64,000 nt of DNA from an uncultured Eubacteriales bacterium (GCA_902793605.1 CADBEB010000002.1:62001-126000); one strand, 5' to 3'; positions 9,237 to 17,666 are shown, counted from the first letter of the stretch. Notes: generated by a model from the sequence alone, not told the origin. Translations and numbers: made by a program.

Positions 9237-9267
9237 ACGAAACATCAAAACACGAGGAGGGAGCGCC

Positions 9268-9336
9268 GTGAAGGGAAAGACAGTCTGGCGAGACGGGCGA
9301 ATGTGTACCGTGCGCCGAATGCGGCGCTGTTCCTGA
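9268..9336 (+). CDS. Possible 22-residue leader peptide upstream of metQ
   Basis: A GTG start at 9268 sits 6 nt behind an excellent GAGGAGGG ribosome site and opens a 22-codon reading frame ending at TGA 9334-9336. The peptide holds two Met besides the start, two Cys, one Trp and seven Arg. It lies in the transcribed leader of the methionine-binding protein gene, so translation-dependent control is conceivable. Equally it may be a chance frame; no homolog is recognised. Confidence 0.3.
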   Translation: MKGKTVWRDGRMCTVRRMRRCS

Positions 9337-9379
9337 AACCGAAACTGACTTGTTTTGATATATGAAAGGAGTTATCCCC

Positions 9380-10213
9380 ATGAAGAAGATTCTTGCTCTG
9401 GTTGTTGCCCTGGTCCTGACCCTGTCCCTGACCGCCGCCTTCGCGGACGGTATCAAGATCGCCATTCCCAACGATGCCACAAACGAAGGCCGTGCCCTCC
9501 TGCTGCTGCAGGCGTACGGCGTGCTGAAAGTGGATGAGAAGGCCGGCATCACAGCGACGGTCAACGACATCACCGAGAACCCCCTGGGTATCGAGTTCAC
9601 GGAAGTGGAAGCCGCGCTGGTGCCCAACACCTTGCCCGATGTGGACTACGCCATCATTAACGGCAACTACGCCCTGGCGGCGGAACTGCCTGCGGCCCTG
9701 CTGTATGAGAACGCCGAATCCCCCTATGTGAACGTGGTCAGCGTGAACGAAGCCGACAAGGACAGCGACAAAGCGAAAGCCCTGGCAGCCGCCGTGCTGA
9801 GCCAGAAGGTCGTGGATTACTTCGCGGGTTATGAAGGTCAGGCCATCTCCGTGGTCGAGAATCCGACCGACGGCTTCGATGCGACCGTGGATTACGACGC
9901 GCTGAAGGGCGAGACCATCAAGGTGGTCTGCACGCTGGATCCGCACTCCTACGTCCTGGAGGTCGCCAAGGGAATCCTGGCGGAAAAGGACATCACCCTG
10001 GAAGTGACCATCGTGGACGATTATGTGACTCCCAATACCGCTGTGAACGACGGAGACGCTTTCGCGAATTTCTTCGCCCATCAGCCCTACCAGGATGACT
10101 TCAACGCCCAGAACGGCACCAAGCTGGTGACAATCGCCGGCGTGCATGTAGAGCCCATGGGCCTCTATGCCGGACAGAAGGCGGATCTGGAAGCGCTCGG
10201 ACTGAGCAAGTGA
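9380..10213 (+). CDS. Methionine-binding protein, circularly permuted MetQ/NlpA family
   Basis: Extracytoplasmic binding protein for the MetNI transporter encoded downstream. Residues 1-22 are a signal peptide ending A-F-A; there is no lipobox Cys, unlike typical MetQ lipoproteins. The two halves of the NlpA family appear in reversed order. Residues 24 to about 150 (IPNDATNEGRALLLL, DYAIINGNYAL, SPYVNVV) match what is normally the C-terminal half. Residues 178-277 (DDYVTPNT, ANFFAHQPY, VHVEPMGLY) match the normal N-terminal half. A linker of about 25 residues joins them. The start at 9380 has RBS GAAAGGAG; the ATG at 9362 precedes that site. A terminator separates it from metN. Confidence 0.85.
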   Translation: MKKILALVVALVLTLSLTAAFADGIKIAIPNDATNEGRALLLLQAYGVLKVDEKAGITATVNDITENPLGIEFTEVEAALVPNTLPDVDYAIINGNYALAAELPAALLYENAESPYVNVVSVNEADKDSDKAKALAAAVLSQKVVDYFAGYEGQAISVVENPTDGFDATVDYDALKGETIKVVCTLDPHSYVLEVAKGILAEKDITLEVTIVDDYVTPNTAVNDGDAFANFFAHQPYQDDFNAQNGTKLVTIAGVHVEPMGLYAGQKADLEALGLSK

Positions 10214-10237
10214 TCTCTTCACGAACAGCATGACGGA

Positions 10238-10267
10238 GGGCATCCGGGACAACCCGGATGCCCTTTT
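10238..10267 (+). terminator. Intrinsic terminator after metQ
   Basis: A perfect 11-bp GC-rich stem (10238-10248 with 10253-10263) and ACAA loop are followed by four T. It separates the binding-protein transcript from metNI. Confidence 0.8.
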
Positions 10268-10308
10268 CAGGGTCTGTTTTCACAAGAGCTGTTTTCATAC
10301 CGAAACTA

Positions 10309-10338
10309 TTGCGCTTTCGGAGGGATTCCCACTATAAT
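10309..10338 (+). promoter_or_regulatory. Promoter of metNI
   Basis: TTGCGC (10309-10314) and TATAAT (10333-10338) with an 18-bp spacer, 32 bp before the metN start. Confidence 0.55.
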
Positions 10339-10370
10339 AGAACGGATTTCGGGATGACGGAGGCTTTGGC

Positions 10371-11399
10371 ATGATCGAACTGAAAAACCTCTCCAAGCAG
10401 TTTGAGACGCTGGACGGGTCGGTGGAGGCTTTGCGCCACATCAATCTGACCATTCAGGACGGAGATGTTTACGGCATCATCGGCATGAGCGGCGCGGGAA
10501 AGAGCACGCTGGTGCGCTGCATCAACATGCTCGAGCGGCCGACGGAAGGATCCGTGCTGGTGAACGGCCGGGATATGGGCTCCATGAGCCAGAAGGAACT
10601 GAGGGCGATGCGCCGGAAGATTACGATGATCTTCCAGGGGTTTAACCTGCTGATGCAGCGAACCTGCCTGAACAACGTCATGCTGCCCCTCCGGCTCGGA
10701 GACGCGGACAAGAAACAGGCGGAGGAGAAAGCGAAGGAGCTGCTGGAGCTGGTGGGCCTGCCGGACAAAGCTAACAGCTATCCGGCCCAGCTGTCCGGCG
10801 GACAGCAGCAGCGCGTCGCGATTGCCCGCGCACTCGTGACGGAGCCGGACGTGCTCCTGTGCGACGAGGCTACGTCCGCCCTGGATCCGAAGACGACCCA
10901 TTCGATCCTGGAACTGATCCGGGACATCAATAAAAAACTGGGGATTACCGTGATCGTCATCACGCACCAGATGAGCGTCGTCCAGGAGGTCTGTAACCGG
11001 GTGGCAATCCTGGAGAACGGCGAGGTCGTGGAAGAAGGTGGCGTGGCGGAGGTGTTCTCCAATCCGCGGGCCAATGCGACCCGGAACCTGATCTATCCGG
11101 AAAGCGCGGACGGCGGTTCCGTGTTCCCGGAAGGCGGCCAGCGCGTGCGTGTGATCTTCAACGGCGCCGTGGCTTCCCGGGAACCGCTGATCGCGAAGAT
11201 GGCGGTGGACTGCGGCATCATGGCGAGCATCCTCGGCGCTTCGACCCGCTCGGTCGGAGACCGGGCTTACGGCTATATGCTGCTGGATATTCCCGGAACG
11301 CCGGAGAACCTGGCCAAAGCAGTTTCCTACCTGAGCGAGACGCCTGACATCGCCGTTCAGGTGGAGGCGGAATACGCTGCGAAGGGGGTGAGGGAATGA
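10371..11399 (+). CDS. metN: Methionine ABC transporter ATP-binding protein MetN
   Basis: Cytoplasmic ATPase of 342 residues. Walker A GMSGAGKST is near residue 39, the signature LSGGQQQRV near 142 and Walker B LLCDEATSALD near 161. Residues 255-342 form the C2/NIL domain that in MetN binds methionine and inhibits transport (established for E. coli MetN). ATG preceded by GACGGAGG. Its stop overlaps the metI start by 4 bp. Confidence 0.93.
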   Translation: MIELKNLSKQFETLDGSVEALRHINLTIQDGDVYGIIGMSGAGKSTLVRCINMLERPTEGSVLVNGRDMGSMSQKELRAMRRKITMIFQGFNLLMQRTCLNNVMLPLRLGDADKKQAEEKAKELLELVGLPDKANSYPAQLSGGQQQRVAIARALVTEPDVLLCDEATSALDPKTTHSILELIRDINKKLGITVIVITHQMSVVQEVCNRVAILENGEVVEEGGVAEVFSNPRANATRNLIYPESADGGSVFPEGGQRVRVIFNGAVASREPLIAKMAVDCGIMASILGASTRSVGDRAYGYMLLDIPGTPENLAKAVSYLSETPDIAVQVEAEYAAKGVRE

Positions 11400-12106
11400 A
11401 CTTTGCCAATGCATTCACACCGGAAAGGCTGCAGGAAGCCTGGGAATGCCTGCTGAACGAATTCCCCTTCGCCGTCTGGGAGACGGTCTATTCCACACTC
11501 CTGGCCACACTCTTCGCGGTGATCATCGGCCTGCCGCTGGGGGTGCTGCTGGTCACGGGGGAGAAGAAGGGCATCCGCCCGCTCCCGGCTCCGCTGATGG
11601 GTTTCCTGAACGTCCTGATCAACCTGCTGCGTTCGATCCCGTTCATCATCCTGATGGTCATGATCATCCCGCTGACCCGCGTCATCGTCGGAACGTCCCT
11701 GGGCACGGTCGCGTCGATCGTTCCGCTGACAGTCGCGGCGTTTCCGTTCATCGCTCGCCTGGTGGAGAGCAGCCTGCGGGAAGTCAATCCCAACATCATC
11801 GAGACCGCCCAGTCCATGGGCGCCTCCCCGCTGCAGATCGTGATGCACGTGATGCTGCCGGAGAGCGTTCCCAGCCTGGTGACGAATATCACCCTGGCGA
11901 TCACCACCATCATGGGCTATACGGCCATGTCCGGCGCGGTCGGCGGCGGCGGTCTCGGCAAGCTGGCGCTGGCCTACGGCTACCAGCGGTACCGCTATGC
12001 GGTGCTCTACCTGGCGGTGATCGTGCTGGTGCTGATTACGCAGATCATCCAGTCTTTCGGTACCTGGCTGGCGGCGCTGCTGGACAAGCGCCTGAAGAAT
12101 AAATGA
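11396..12106 (+). CDS. metI: Methionine ABC transporter permease MetI
   Basis: Membrane permease of 236 residues with five to six spans and the EAA-type coupling loop (around residues 137-153, ETAQSMGASPLQIVMHVM). The family characteristically ends with a Gly-rich GAVGGGGLGKLA segment near residue 180, seen here. Start ATG lies in an ATGA overlap with metN. Works with MetN and the secreted MetQ-like protein. Confidence 0.93.
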   Translation: MNFANAFTPERLQEAWECLLNEFPFAVWETVYSTLLATLFAVIIGLPLGVLLVTGEKKGIRPLPAPLMGFLNVLINLLRSIPFIILMVMIIPLTRVIVGTSLGTVASIVPLTVAAFPFIARLVESSLREVNPNIIETAQSMGASPLQIVMHVMLPESVPSLVTNITLAITTIMGYTAMSGAVGGGGLGKLALAYGYQRYRYAVLYLAVIVLVLITQIIQSFGTWLAALLDKRLKNK

Positions 12107-12111
12107 GCAGA

Positions 12112-12138
12112 AGCTCCGGCATTCGCCGGGGCTTTTTT
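12112..12138 (+). terminator. Intrinsic terminator after metI
   Basis: AGCTCCGGC (12112-12120) pairs with GCCGGGGCT (12125-12133, one G-T pair), followed by a run of T to 12138. Confidence 0.85.
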
Positions 12139-12232
12139 CAACGCTCACTGAACAGTTTCTGAAAAATGTTATAATGAGTTGGACATTTCGGCGGGATGCC
12201 TCGTCTAATGATTGATGAAAGGAGGGAGCGCG

Positions 12233-12736
12233 ATGGAAAGGGATCAGCGCCGGGAATGGCTGGAGCAGGCGATTGCCCGGTGGGAGAAGCCGATCCTTCA
12301 TCTCTGCTTTGCCTACCTGGGCGATACCGCCCTGGCGGAAGACGCGGTGCAGGAAACATTTCTCAAGGCCTGGAGACACTATGACCGTTTCCGCGGCGAA
12401 GCAGGGGACAAGACATGGCTGATGCGCATTGCCATGAATACCTGCAAGGATCAGCTGAAGAGCGCCTGGTTCCGGAATACGGACCGGTCGGTCACCCCGG
12501 ATCTCCTGCCGGAAGGCTCCGTTCCTTTCGTGGAGCGGGACGACACTGTTACGCGTGCGGTGATGTCCCTGCCTCCGAAACTGCGGGAAGTGACGCTGCT
12601 GCGCTGGTACCAGGGACTGTCCCTGGAGGAGATGGTGCAGGTGATGCGCGTTCCCCGCTCGACGGTCAATTATCGGCTGAAGAAAGCGAAGACGATGCTG
12701 CAGGGCAGCCTGGAGGAATGGTACGATGAAGAATAG
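12233..12736 (+). CDS. ECF-type RNA polymerase sigma factor
   Basis: Sigma-70 family factor of 167 residues with region 2 (about 20-85, including EDAVQETFLKAW and TWLMRIAMNTCKD) and region 4 helix-turn-helix (about 110-160, LSLEEMVQVMRVPRSTVNYRL). There is no region 1 or 3, so it belongs to the extracytoplasmic-function group. The ATG at 12233 follows AAAGGAGGG by 6 nt. A TATAAT at 12170-12175 likely belongs to its promoter. It overlaps the next gene, a membrane protein that is probably its anti-sigma factor, by 11 bp. Confidence 0.9.
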   Translation: MERDQRREWLEQAIARWEKPILHLCFAYLGDTALAEDAVQETFLKAWRHYDRFRGEAGDKTWLMRIAMNTCKDQLKSAWFRNTDRSVTPDLLPEGSVPFVERDDTVTRAVMSLPPKLREVTLLRWYQGLSLEEMVQVMRVPRSTVNYRLKKAKTMLQGSLEEWYDEE

Positions 12737-13682
12737 GGAAATGATCCGGTCCGCCATGGACCGGCGGCTCTCCTTCCTGGACGATCTGCCGTCCTGCCGT
12801 ACGGGCGTGCTGGAGCAGATCGCCCGGGAGGAGGTACCCGTAATGAAGAAAAAAGTATCTGTCGGATTGGTGTTTGCAATGGTTCTGGTCCTGCTGTCGG
12901 TGGCGGCACTGGCTGCCGGGATCCTGCTTTCCCGCGGAGCGGACGCTGCTCGCACCGCGGACAGGGCGCTGGAGGAGAAGTATGGGGTGACGCAGGAGAT
13001 GCTGACCTACTTCTACCGGGAAGAGGAGGAACAGCCGGAAGGCGCCGTGCGCGTGACTTATACCGGAAAGGACGACCTGGAATACGTCCTCGGGACTTAC
13101 ACGGCGGATGTGAAGGACGGCCGGGCGGAAGTCACCTGGTCTCACGACGGGGAGGACACGGCCGGAGGGTATGAGGCGGAAGCCTGGGGCGCGGAGCAGC
13201 TGAAGGAGATGCTGGCCTGGAACTCCACAAAAGGCAATATGGACGCATTCCGGCCGCAGGCTGTGGCCATCGCTGAAAAGCACAATGCCGCGCGGGAGCA
13301 GGAAATCAGTACGGACGAGGAAAGAAAGGCGTACTTCGAACAGATGGAGAAGGAAAAGACCGCGGCGCTGGAGGCCCGGAAGATCCCTGAGGAGGAGATG
13401 AAGGCCGCCGCTCGGGAGGCCGTGATCCGGGTGTATGAGCTGACCGGGGAGCAGGCAGCCCTGCTGGAGCTCTACGTCCAGCCGCTGGCGGTGGAAAAGA
13501 ACGCCTGGTACCGGATGTATGAAGGCAAGCCGTGCTTCGAGGTGCAGTATTTCCTGGATCAGGATCCGGAGCACCCGGAAACGCACGTGGATAAGGACGG
13601 CACGTATGCGGCCCTGGTCAATGTGGAAACAGGCGTGATCGAAAAGCTCGTCTATGAATCAGGAATGGGCGGGGAAGGCTGA
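12726..13682 (+). CDS. Membrane-anchored protein, putative anti-sigma factor
   Basis: A 318-residue protein with a cytosolic N-terminus of about 43 residues, one membrane segment (about 44-68) and a large, charged extracellular part. The topology and the 11-bp overlap with the sigma gene support a role as cognate anti-sigma factor (inference). The cytosolic arm is much shorter than a classical ZAS domain and lacks a clear HxxxCxxC motif. The extracellular part (about 85-315) has features of small sensory domains near its end, such as CFEVQYFLDQ. No family is confidently recognised. Confidence 0.6.
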   Translation: MKNREMIRSAMDRRLSFLDDLPSCRTGVLEQIAREEVPVMKKKVSVGLVFAMVLVLLSVAALAAGILLSRGADAARTADRALEEKYGVTQEMLTYFYREEEEQPEGAVRVTYTGKDDLEYVLGTYTADVKDGRAEVTWSHDGEDTAGGYEAEAWGAEQLKEMLAWNSTKGNMDAFRPQAVAIAEKHNAAREQEISTDEERKAYFEQMEKEKTAALEARKIPEEEMKAAAREAVIRVYELTGEQAALLELYVQPLAVEKNAWYRMYEGKPCFEVQYFLDQDPEHPETHVDKDGTYAALVNVETGVIEKLVYESGMGGEG

Positions 13683-13726
13683 CCGGCAGAAGTGCCGGGA
13701 GATACCGGCAGCCGGACAAACGACAA

Positions 13727-13752
13727 AGATCTGCATCGGCAGGATGCAGATC
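13727..13752 (+). repeat. Hairpin upstream of a terminator
   Basis: AGATCTGCAT pairs with ATGCAGATCT around a short loop, immediately before the terminator at 13759. Possibly a tandem stem that strengthens termination. Confidence 0.4.
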
Positions 13753-13758
13753 TGTCGT

Positions 13759-13791
13759 CCGCCTTCGGAGGGATCTCCGAAGGCGGTTTTT
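13759..13791 (+). terminator. Intrinsic terminator of the sigma/anti-sigma operon
   Basis: A perfect 12-bp stem (13759-13770 with 13775-13786), GGAT loop and five T. Confidence 0.85.
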
Positions 13792-13870
13792 CTATTTTCG
13801 GGATTTGTGATATTCAGGGGAATGCCGCTGTTCTTTTTACCGGGCATCCCAATATGCCGGAATATTACGG

Positions 13871-15022
13871 CTACTCTTCCGTGAAATCTGTGTCCATGGC
13901 AACCTGCAGCTCATAATCCGGGAATGCCTTTCTGACGTCTGCAATAACGTTCGCATAGACTTCCCGGCGGTCTTTTGCGTCAAAACTGATCACGATATCG
14001 AAACGCATGGCTTTCTGTTCTTTCAGCAGGTAAAAACCATGCATTTGAAGGACGTGTTCATGGGCAAAGACGATTTTGCGGACCTGTTCTCTTGTCCTGA
14101 TGACTTCTTCATCCTGCGTGTTTACAGAGTATACACCGATGGCTGTCAGAAGAACATGGTGGTCGCTGAGCACCTTCATTGTGATCTCCCGGATCAACTG
14201 GTCAAGCTGGGATGCCGAGTATGTGTCCGGCACTTCGATGTGGATCGAACCGTTCCAGGTATCCGGTCCGTAGTTGTTCAGCACCAGATCATAGGCCCCC
14301 TGAACATTCGGGAAGCTCATGACTGTCGCATAAATGCTGCGGGCCAGCTCAGTGTCATTACGCTCACCGAGTATCTGGGAAACTGTATCCCGCAGCATCT
14401 GAACTCCGGATTTGATGATCACAAGGGAAATGATCGCGCCAAGCCAGGCTTCCAGGGATACGTGGAATATCAGGAAAATTCCTGCCGCGACAAGCGTTGA
14501 CGCCGAAATAACGGCGTCCAGTGTGGCATCTTCACCGGAGTTGATCAGAGAATCCGAATGCACTTTTTCGCCCACGCCCTTGACATACCGGCCCAGCAAA
14601 ATCTTAACCACAACTGCGACAGCCACGATAATCAGGGATACAGCACTATAGTCCGGTGTCTCCGGATGGATGATCTGCTTTACCGATTCGACAAAAGAAG
14701 TAATACCGGCATACAGGACGATCACGGAGATGATCATGGCGCTCAGGTATTCGATGCGCCCATAACCGAAGGGATGCTTTTTATCCGGTTCCTTCCCGGC
14801 CAGCTTTGTTCCGACGATCGTGATCAGCGAACTGCCTGCATCGGAGATGTTATTCACCGCGTCGAGCACGATGGCGATGGAATTGGACATCAGTCCGACC
14901 ACCGCCTTGAATGCGGCCAGAAACACGTTGGCGATAATCCCGATCAGACTGGTTTTGATAATGATTTTTTCCCGTGTCTGCCCATTTACCGGATTCTGTT
15001 CCGGGTTGATTCTCTCTGACAT
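13871..15022 (-). CDS. Cation diffusion facilitator (CDF) family exporter
   Basis: Membrane exporter of divalent metal ions in exchange for protons. The 383-residue protein has six spans in residues 20-215 and a cytoplasmic domain afterwards. Metal-site motifs are visible as DAVNNISDAGSS (residues about 52-63) and HSDSLINSGEDATLDA (about 153-168). The start at 15022 follows GAGGT; an in-frame ATG at 15049 has a weaker site. It closes an OhrR - glutathione peroxidase - CDF operon. The DAVNN/DA signature does not settle whether Mn, Fe or Zn is moved; Mn or Fe would suit the oxidative-stress neighbours. Confidence 0.87.
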   Translation of the reverse strand: MSERINPEQNPVNGQTREKIIIKTSLIGIIANVFLAAFKAVVGLMSNSIAIVLDAVNNISDAGSSLITIVGTKLAGKEPDKKHPFGYGRIEYLSAMIISVIVLYAGITSFVESVKQIIHPETPDYSAVSLIIVAVAVVVKILLGRYVKGVGEKVHSDSLINSGEDATLDAVISASTLVAAGIFLIFHVSLEAWLGAIISLVIIKSGVQMLRDTVSQILGERNDTELARSIYATVMSFPNVQGAYDLVLNNYGPDTWNGSIHIEVPDTYSASQLDQLIREITMKVLSDHHVLLTAIGVYSVNTQDEEVIRTREQVRKIVFAHEHVLQMHGFYLLKEQKAMRFDIVISFDAKDRREVYANVIADVRKAFPDYELQVAMDTDFTEE

Positions 15023-15069
15023 ACGACTACCTCGCGATTCTTCCGGCATTATTCCGATCTGCTTCAGTT

Positions 15070-15615
15070 TTACAGTGCGGTGGCAACAGCGGCTTTGACC
15101 TTTTCCATATCCTCTGTGGGCTCAAAGCGGGCAATGACTTTCCCTTCCCGGTCAATCAGGAATTTAGTAAAATTCCAGCCGATATATGTCTTTTCACCGT
15201 ACTTCTTATTGTTCATGGCAGCGAACTTGTTCAGCGCCGCGTTCTTCAGCCCCTTGCCGAAGCCGTTGAACGGCTTCTCCGTGGCCAGCCAGGCGAACAG
15301 CGGATCAGCGTTTTCACCGTTGACATCAATCTTCGCAAACTGCGGGAATTCCGTTCCGAACTTCAGCGTGCAGAATTCATGGATCTCGTCTTCCGAACCG
15401 GGAGCCTGGTTTGCAAACTGATTGCAGGGGAAATCCAGAATTTCAAAGCCCTTATCCCGGAATTCCTTATACATTGCTTCCAGAGGTTCATAATGCGGCG
15501 TAAATCCGCATCCGGTCGCCGTGTTGACGATCAGCAGCACCTTTCCGGCGTACTCGTTTAAAGATACCTCGTTTCCTTTTCTGTCCTTTACCTTGAAATC
15601 ATAAACCGTAGACAT
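15070..15615 (-). CDS. Glutathione peroxidase family thiol peroxidase
   Basis: Reduces hydroperoxides, in bacteria of this type usually with thioredoxin. Catalytic C36 stands in NTATGCGFTP, the Gln of FPCNQF is at 66, the Trp-Asn pair in IGWNFTKF is near 150, and C82 in HEFC is the likely resolving Cys. Length 181 is slightly above the usual 160. It lies 16 bp behind the OhrR-type regulator gene, so it is probably induced by organic peroxides. Confidence 0.92.
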   Translation of the reverse strand: MSTVYDFKVKDRKGNEVSLNEYAGKVLLIVNTATGCGFTPHYEPLEAMYKEFRDKGFEILDFPCNQFANQAPGSEDEIHEFCTLKFGTEFPQFAKIDVNGENADPLFAWLATEKPFNGFGKGLKNAALNKFAAMNNKKYGEKTYIGWNFTKFLIDREGKVIARFEPTEDMEKVKAAVATAL

Positions 15616-15631
15616 GTTCGACTCCTCCTTG

Positions 15632-16084
15632 TCAGTTTCTTTTTTCCATGTTACTCAGTGCCTTATAGGTCAGCGTATACAGTGTTCCGAATTCCTCCAT
15701 GGTCAGGCCCATACATTCCGCGATTGCCGGGGGAATGCCGACAGCCTTCGTTTTCAGCTTCCGTCCTTCCTCCGTCAGTGTCAGTGTCAGAAGCCGCTCG
15801 TCCTCTGCAGCCCGCTCCCTTGACAGGTATCCTGCCTGGCACAGCCTTTTCAGCACCGGCGTCAGGGTTCCGTAATCCAGATGGAGACATTCAGCAAGTT
15901 CCCGGGAAGAAACAGTTTCCCTTTCCCAAAGCACCATCATGACAATGTATTGGGTATATGTAAGATTCAGTTCCTTCAGATAAGGCCCATACTGACGCAC
16001 CAGCTCCTTTGAGCAGGCATACAGCGGAAAACACACCTGATTCTTCAATTTCAGCGCATCATAGTTTTCCGGTTTATGCGCCAA
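15632..16084 (-). CDS. MarR-family organic-peroxide sensor (OhrR-like)
   Basis: A 150-residue winged-helix repressor. C18 in NQVCFPLYACSKE sits where OhrR proteins carry their peroxide-sensing Cys, and Tyr residues at positions 22 and 44 fit the family. The recognition helix is near SSRELAECLHLDYGTLTPVLKRL. It heads the operon with the peroxidase it should control and is preceded by a consensus promoter overlapping a 10-bp inverted repeat. Confidence 0.88.
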   Translation of the reverse strand: MAHKPENYDALKLKNQVCFPLYACSKELVRQYGPYLKELNLTYTQYIVMMVLWERETVSSRELAECLHLDYGTLTPVLKRLCQAGYLSRERAAEDERLLTLTLTEEGRKLKTKAVGIPPAIAECMGLTMEEFGTLYTLTYKALSNMEKRN

Positions 16085-16108
16085 CTTTTAATCACCTCCT
16101 TCGCTCGC

Positions 16109-16133
16109 TTGCGCAAAAATTACTTTTGCACAA
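16109..16133. promoter_or_regulatory. Candidate OhrR operator
   Basis: TTGCGCAAAA (16109-16118) and TTTTGCACAA (16124-16133) form a 10-bp inverted repeat with one mismatch and a 5-bp spacer. It covers the predicted start point of the operon. Confidence 0.65.
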
Positions 16134-16135
16134 TT

Positions 16136-16165
16136 AATATAACAAAAACGACAGACTTCTGTCAA
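16136..16165 (-). promoter_or_regulatory. Promoter of the OhrR/peroxidase/CDF operon
   Basis: On the minus strand TTGACA (16165-16160) and TATATT (16141-16136) are spaced 18 bp apart, with the OhrR-type palindrome just downstream. Confidence 0.75.
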
Positions 16166-16293
16166 GATGTTTTTATCCGTTCCGATAAAGGATTGGCAAG
16201 CTCTTCTGTCCGGAATGATTCTGTGATACAATGGACCGGAAAAGACGGCAGGCAGATCTATGAGAAACCGTTCGGGAGGAAGACAAAAAGGCT

Positions 16294-17055
16294 ATGCTGA
16301 ATCAGTTTTCGAGGACACAGCTGCTGTTCGGGCCGGAATCGATGGAACGCCTCGCCCGCAGCCGGGTCGCCGTGTTCGGGATCGGCGGCGTGGGCGGCTA
16401 CGCCGTGGAAGCCCTGGCCCGCTCGGGGATCGGCGCGCTGGACCTGATCGACGACGACAAAGTGTGCCTGACCAACCTGAACCGCCAGCTGCATGCCACC
16501 CGGAAGACCGTCGGAAAGTACAAGGTGGACGTGGCGGAGGAACGGATCCTGGAGATCAACCCGGACTGCCGGGTCAGGACGTACAAAACGTTTTACCTGC
16601 CGGAAACAAAGGATCAGTTTGACTTTTCGCAGTACGACTATGTGATCGACGCGATCGATACCGTGACAGGAAAACTGGCCCTGGTGCAGCAGGCGCAGGA
16701 AACGGGCACGCCGATCATCAGCGCCATGGGCGCGGGGAACAAAACGGATCCGACGGCATTTCGCGTGGCGGATATCTACAAAACCTCCGTCTGTCCCCTT
16801 GCCAGGGTGATGCGCAGCGAATGCCGGAAACGGGGCATCCGGCACCTGAAGGTGGTCTATTCCACGGAAGAGCCCAGGCGCCCGCTGGAGGATCCGACGA
16901 TCAGCTGCAAGGCGCACTGCATTTGCCCGCCCGATACCCGGAAATGCACCGTCCGCAGGGATATCCCCGGTTCGACGGCGTTTGTTCCCTCGGTGGCCGG
17001 GCTGATCATAGCCGGGGAAGTGGTCAAAGACCTGTGCGGGTCGGAGAAAAACTGA
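16294..17055 (+). CDS. tcdA: tRNA threonylcarbamoyladenosine dehydratase
   Basis: E1-like enzyme that cyclises t6A to ct6A in tRNA using ATP (established for TcdA/CsdL). The nucleotide-binding glycine loop GIGGVGGYAVE is at residues 29-39 and the conserved NLNRQLHA at 61-68. The C-terminal CKAHCICPP...RKCTVRRDIPGS segment (about 205-230) matches the family tail. 253 residues, the normal length. A GGGAGGA site precedes the ATG. Confidence 0.92.
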   Translation: MLNQFSRTQLLFGPESMERLARSRVAVFGIGGVGGYAVEALARSGIGALDLIDDDKVCLTNLNRQLHATRKTVGKYKVDVAEERILEINPDCRVRTYKTFYLPETKDQFDFSQYDYVIDAIDTVTGKLALVQQAQETGTPIISAMGAGNKTDPTAFRVADIYKTSVCPLARVMRSECRKRGIRHLKVVYSTEEPRRPLEDPTISCKAHCICPPDTRKCTVRRDIPGSTAFVPSVAGLIIAGEVVKDLCGSEKN

Positions 17056-17090
17056 AAACACCGGCAGGAACGGAACGAGAGGTGGGAAAG

Positions 17091-17666
17091 ATGAAGATCA
17101 GGCCGGCGACGGTCGGCGACGCGGAAGCGATCCTTGCGATCTATACGCCGTATGTGCGGAACACCGCGATTACCTTCGAGTATGACGTTCCGGAGGCCGG
17201 CGCGTTCCGCTCCCGCATGGAGGAAACCCTGAAGCGCTATCCCTACCTGGTTGCGGAGGAAGAGGGAAGGATCGTCGGGTATGCCTATGCGGGTCCCTTC
17301 GGCAAACGCGCGGCCTATCAGCACTCCGCCGAGATGTCCATCTACCTGGAGGGGAACTGCCGGCAGCGCGGAATCGGCCGGCAGCTGTACCTGGAAATGG
17401 AGAAAAGGCTGCTGCGGCAGAATGTGTTCAACGTGTACGCCGGCGTGACGGCTTCCGACCGGAAGGATGACGCCTTCGTGACGGATGCCAGCATCCGGTT
17501 CCATGAACGGATGGGATATACGAAGGTTGGGGAATACCGTCTGTGCGGGTACAAGTTCGGCCAGTGGTACAGCGTGATCTGGCTGGGGAAGACCCTGGGA
17601 GACCGGCCGGAAAAGCCCGAACCGTTCATCCCGTTTCCCGCGCTGGAAGAATATGAAGAAAAATAA
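17091..17666 (+). CDS. GNAT acetyltransferase, phosphinothricin-acetyltransferase-like
   Basis: A 191-residue N-acetyltransferase of the PAT/Bar group: N-terminal IRPATVGDAEAILAIYTPYV and the acetyl-CoA loop RQRGIGRQLY near residue 88. Such enzymes acetylate amino groups of amino acid analogues such as methionine sulfoximine. The ATG at 17091 follows GAGAGGTGGG. It begins 35 bp after tcdA and probably shares its transcript. Confidence 0.85.
   Translation: MKIRPATVGDAEAILAIYTPYVRNTAITFEYDVPEAGAFRSRMEETLKRYPYLVAEEEGRIVGYAYAGPFGKRAAYQHSAEMSIYLEGNCRQRGIGRQLYLEMEKRLLRQNVFNVYAGVTASDRKDDAFVTDASIRFHERMGYTKVGEYRLCGYKFGQWYSVIWLGKTLGDRPEKPEPFIPFPALEEYEEK

Noticed and set aside
9181..9379. SAM (S-box) riboswitch or T-box before metQ
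   Set aside because: None of the conserved blocks of either class was found in the leader.
11357..12955. Long minus-strand open frame (532 codons) opposite metI and the sigma gene
   Set aside because: Arg/His/Gln-rich shadow spanning two well-supported genes and a terminator.
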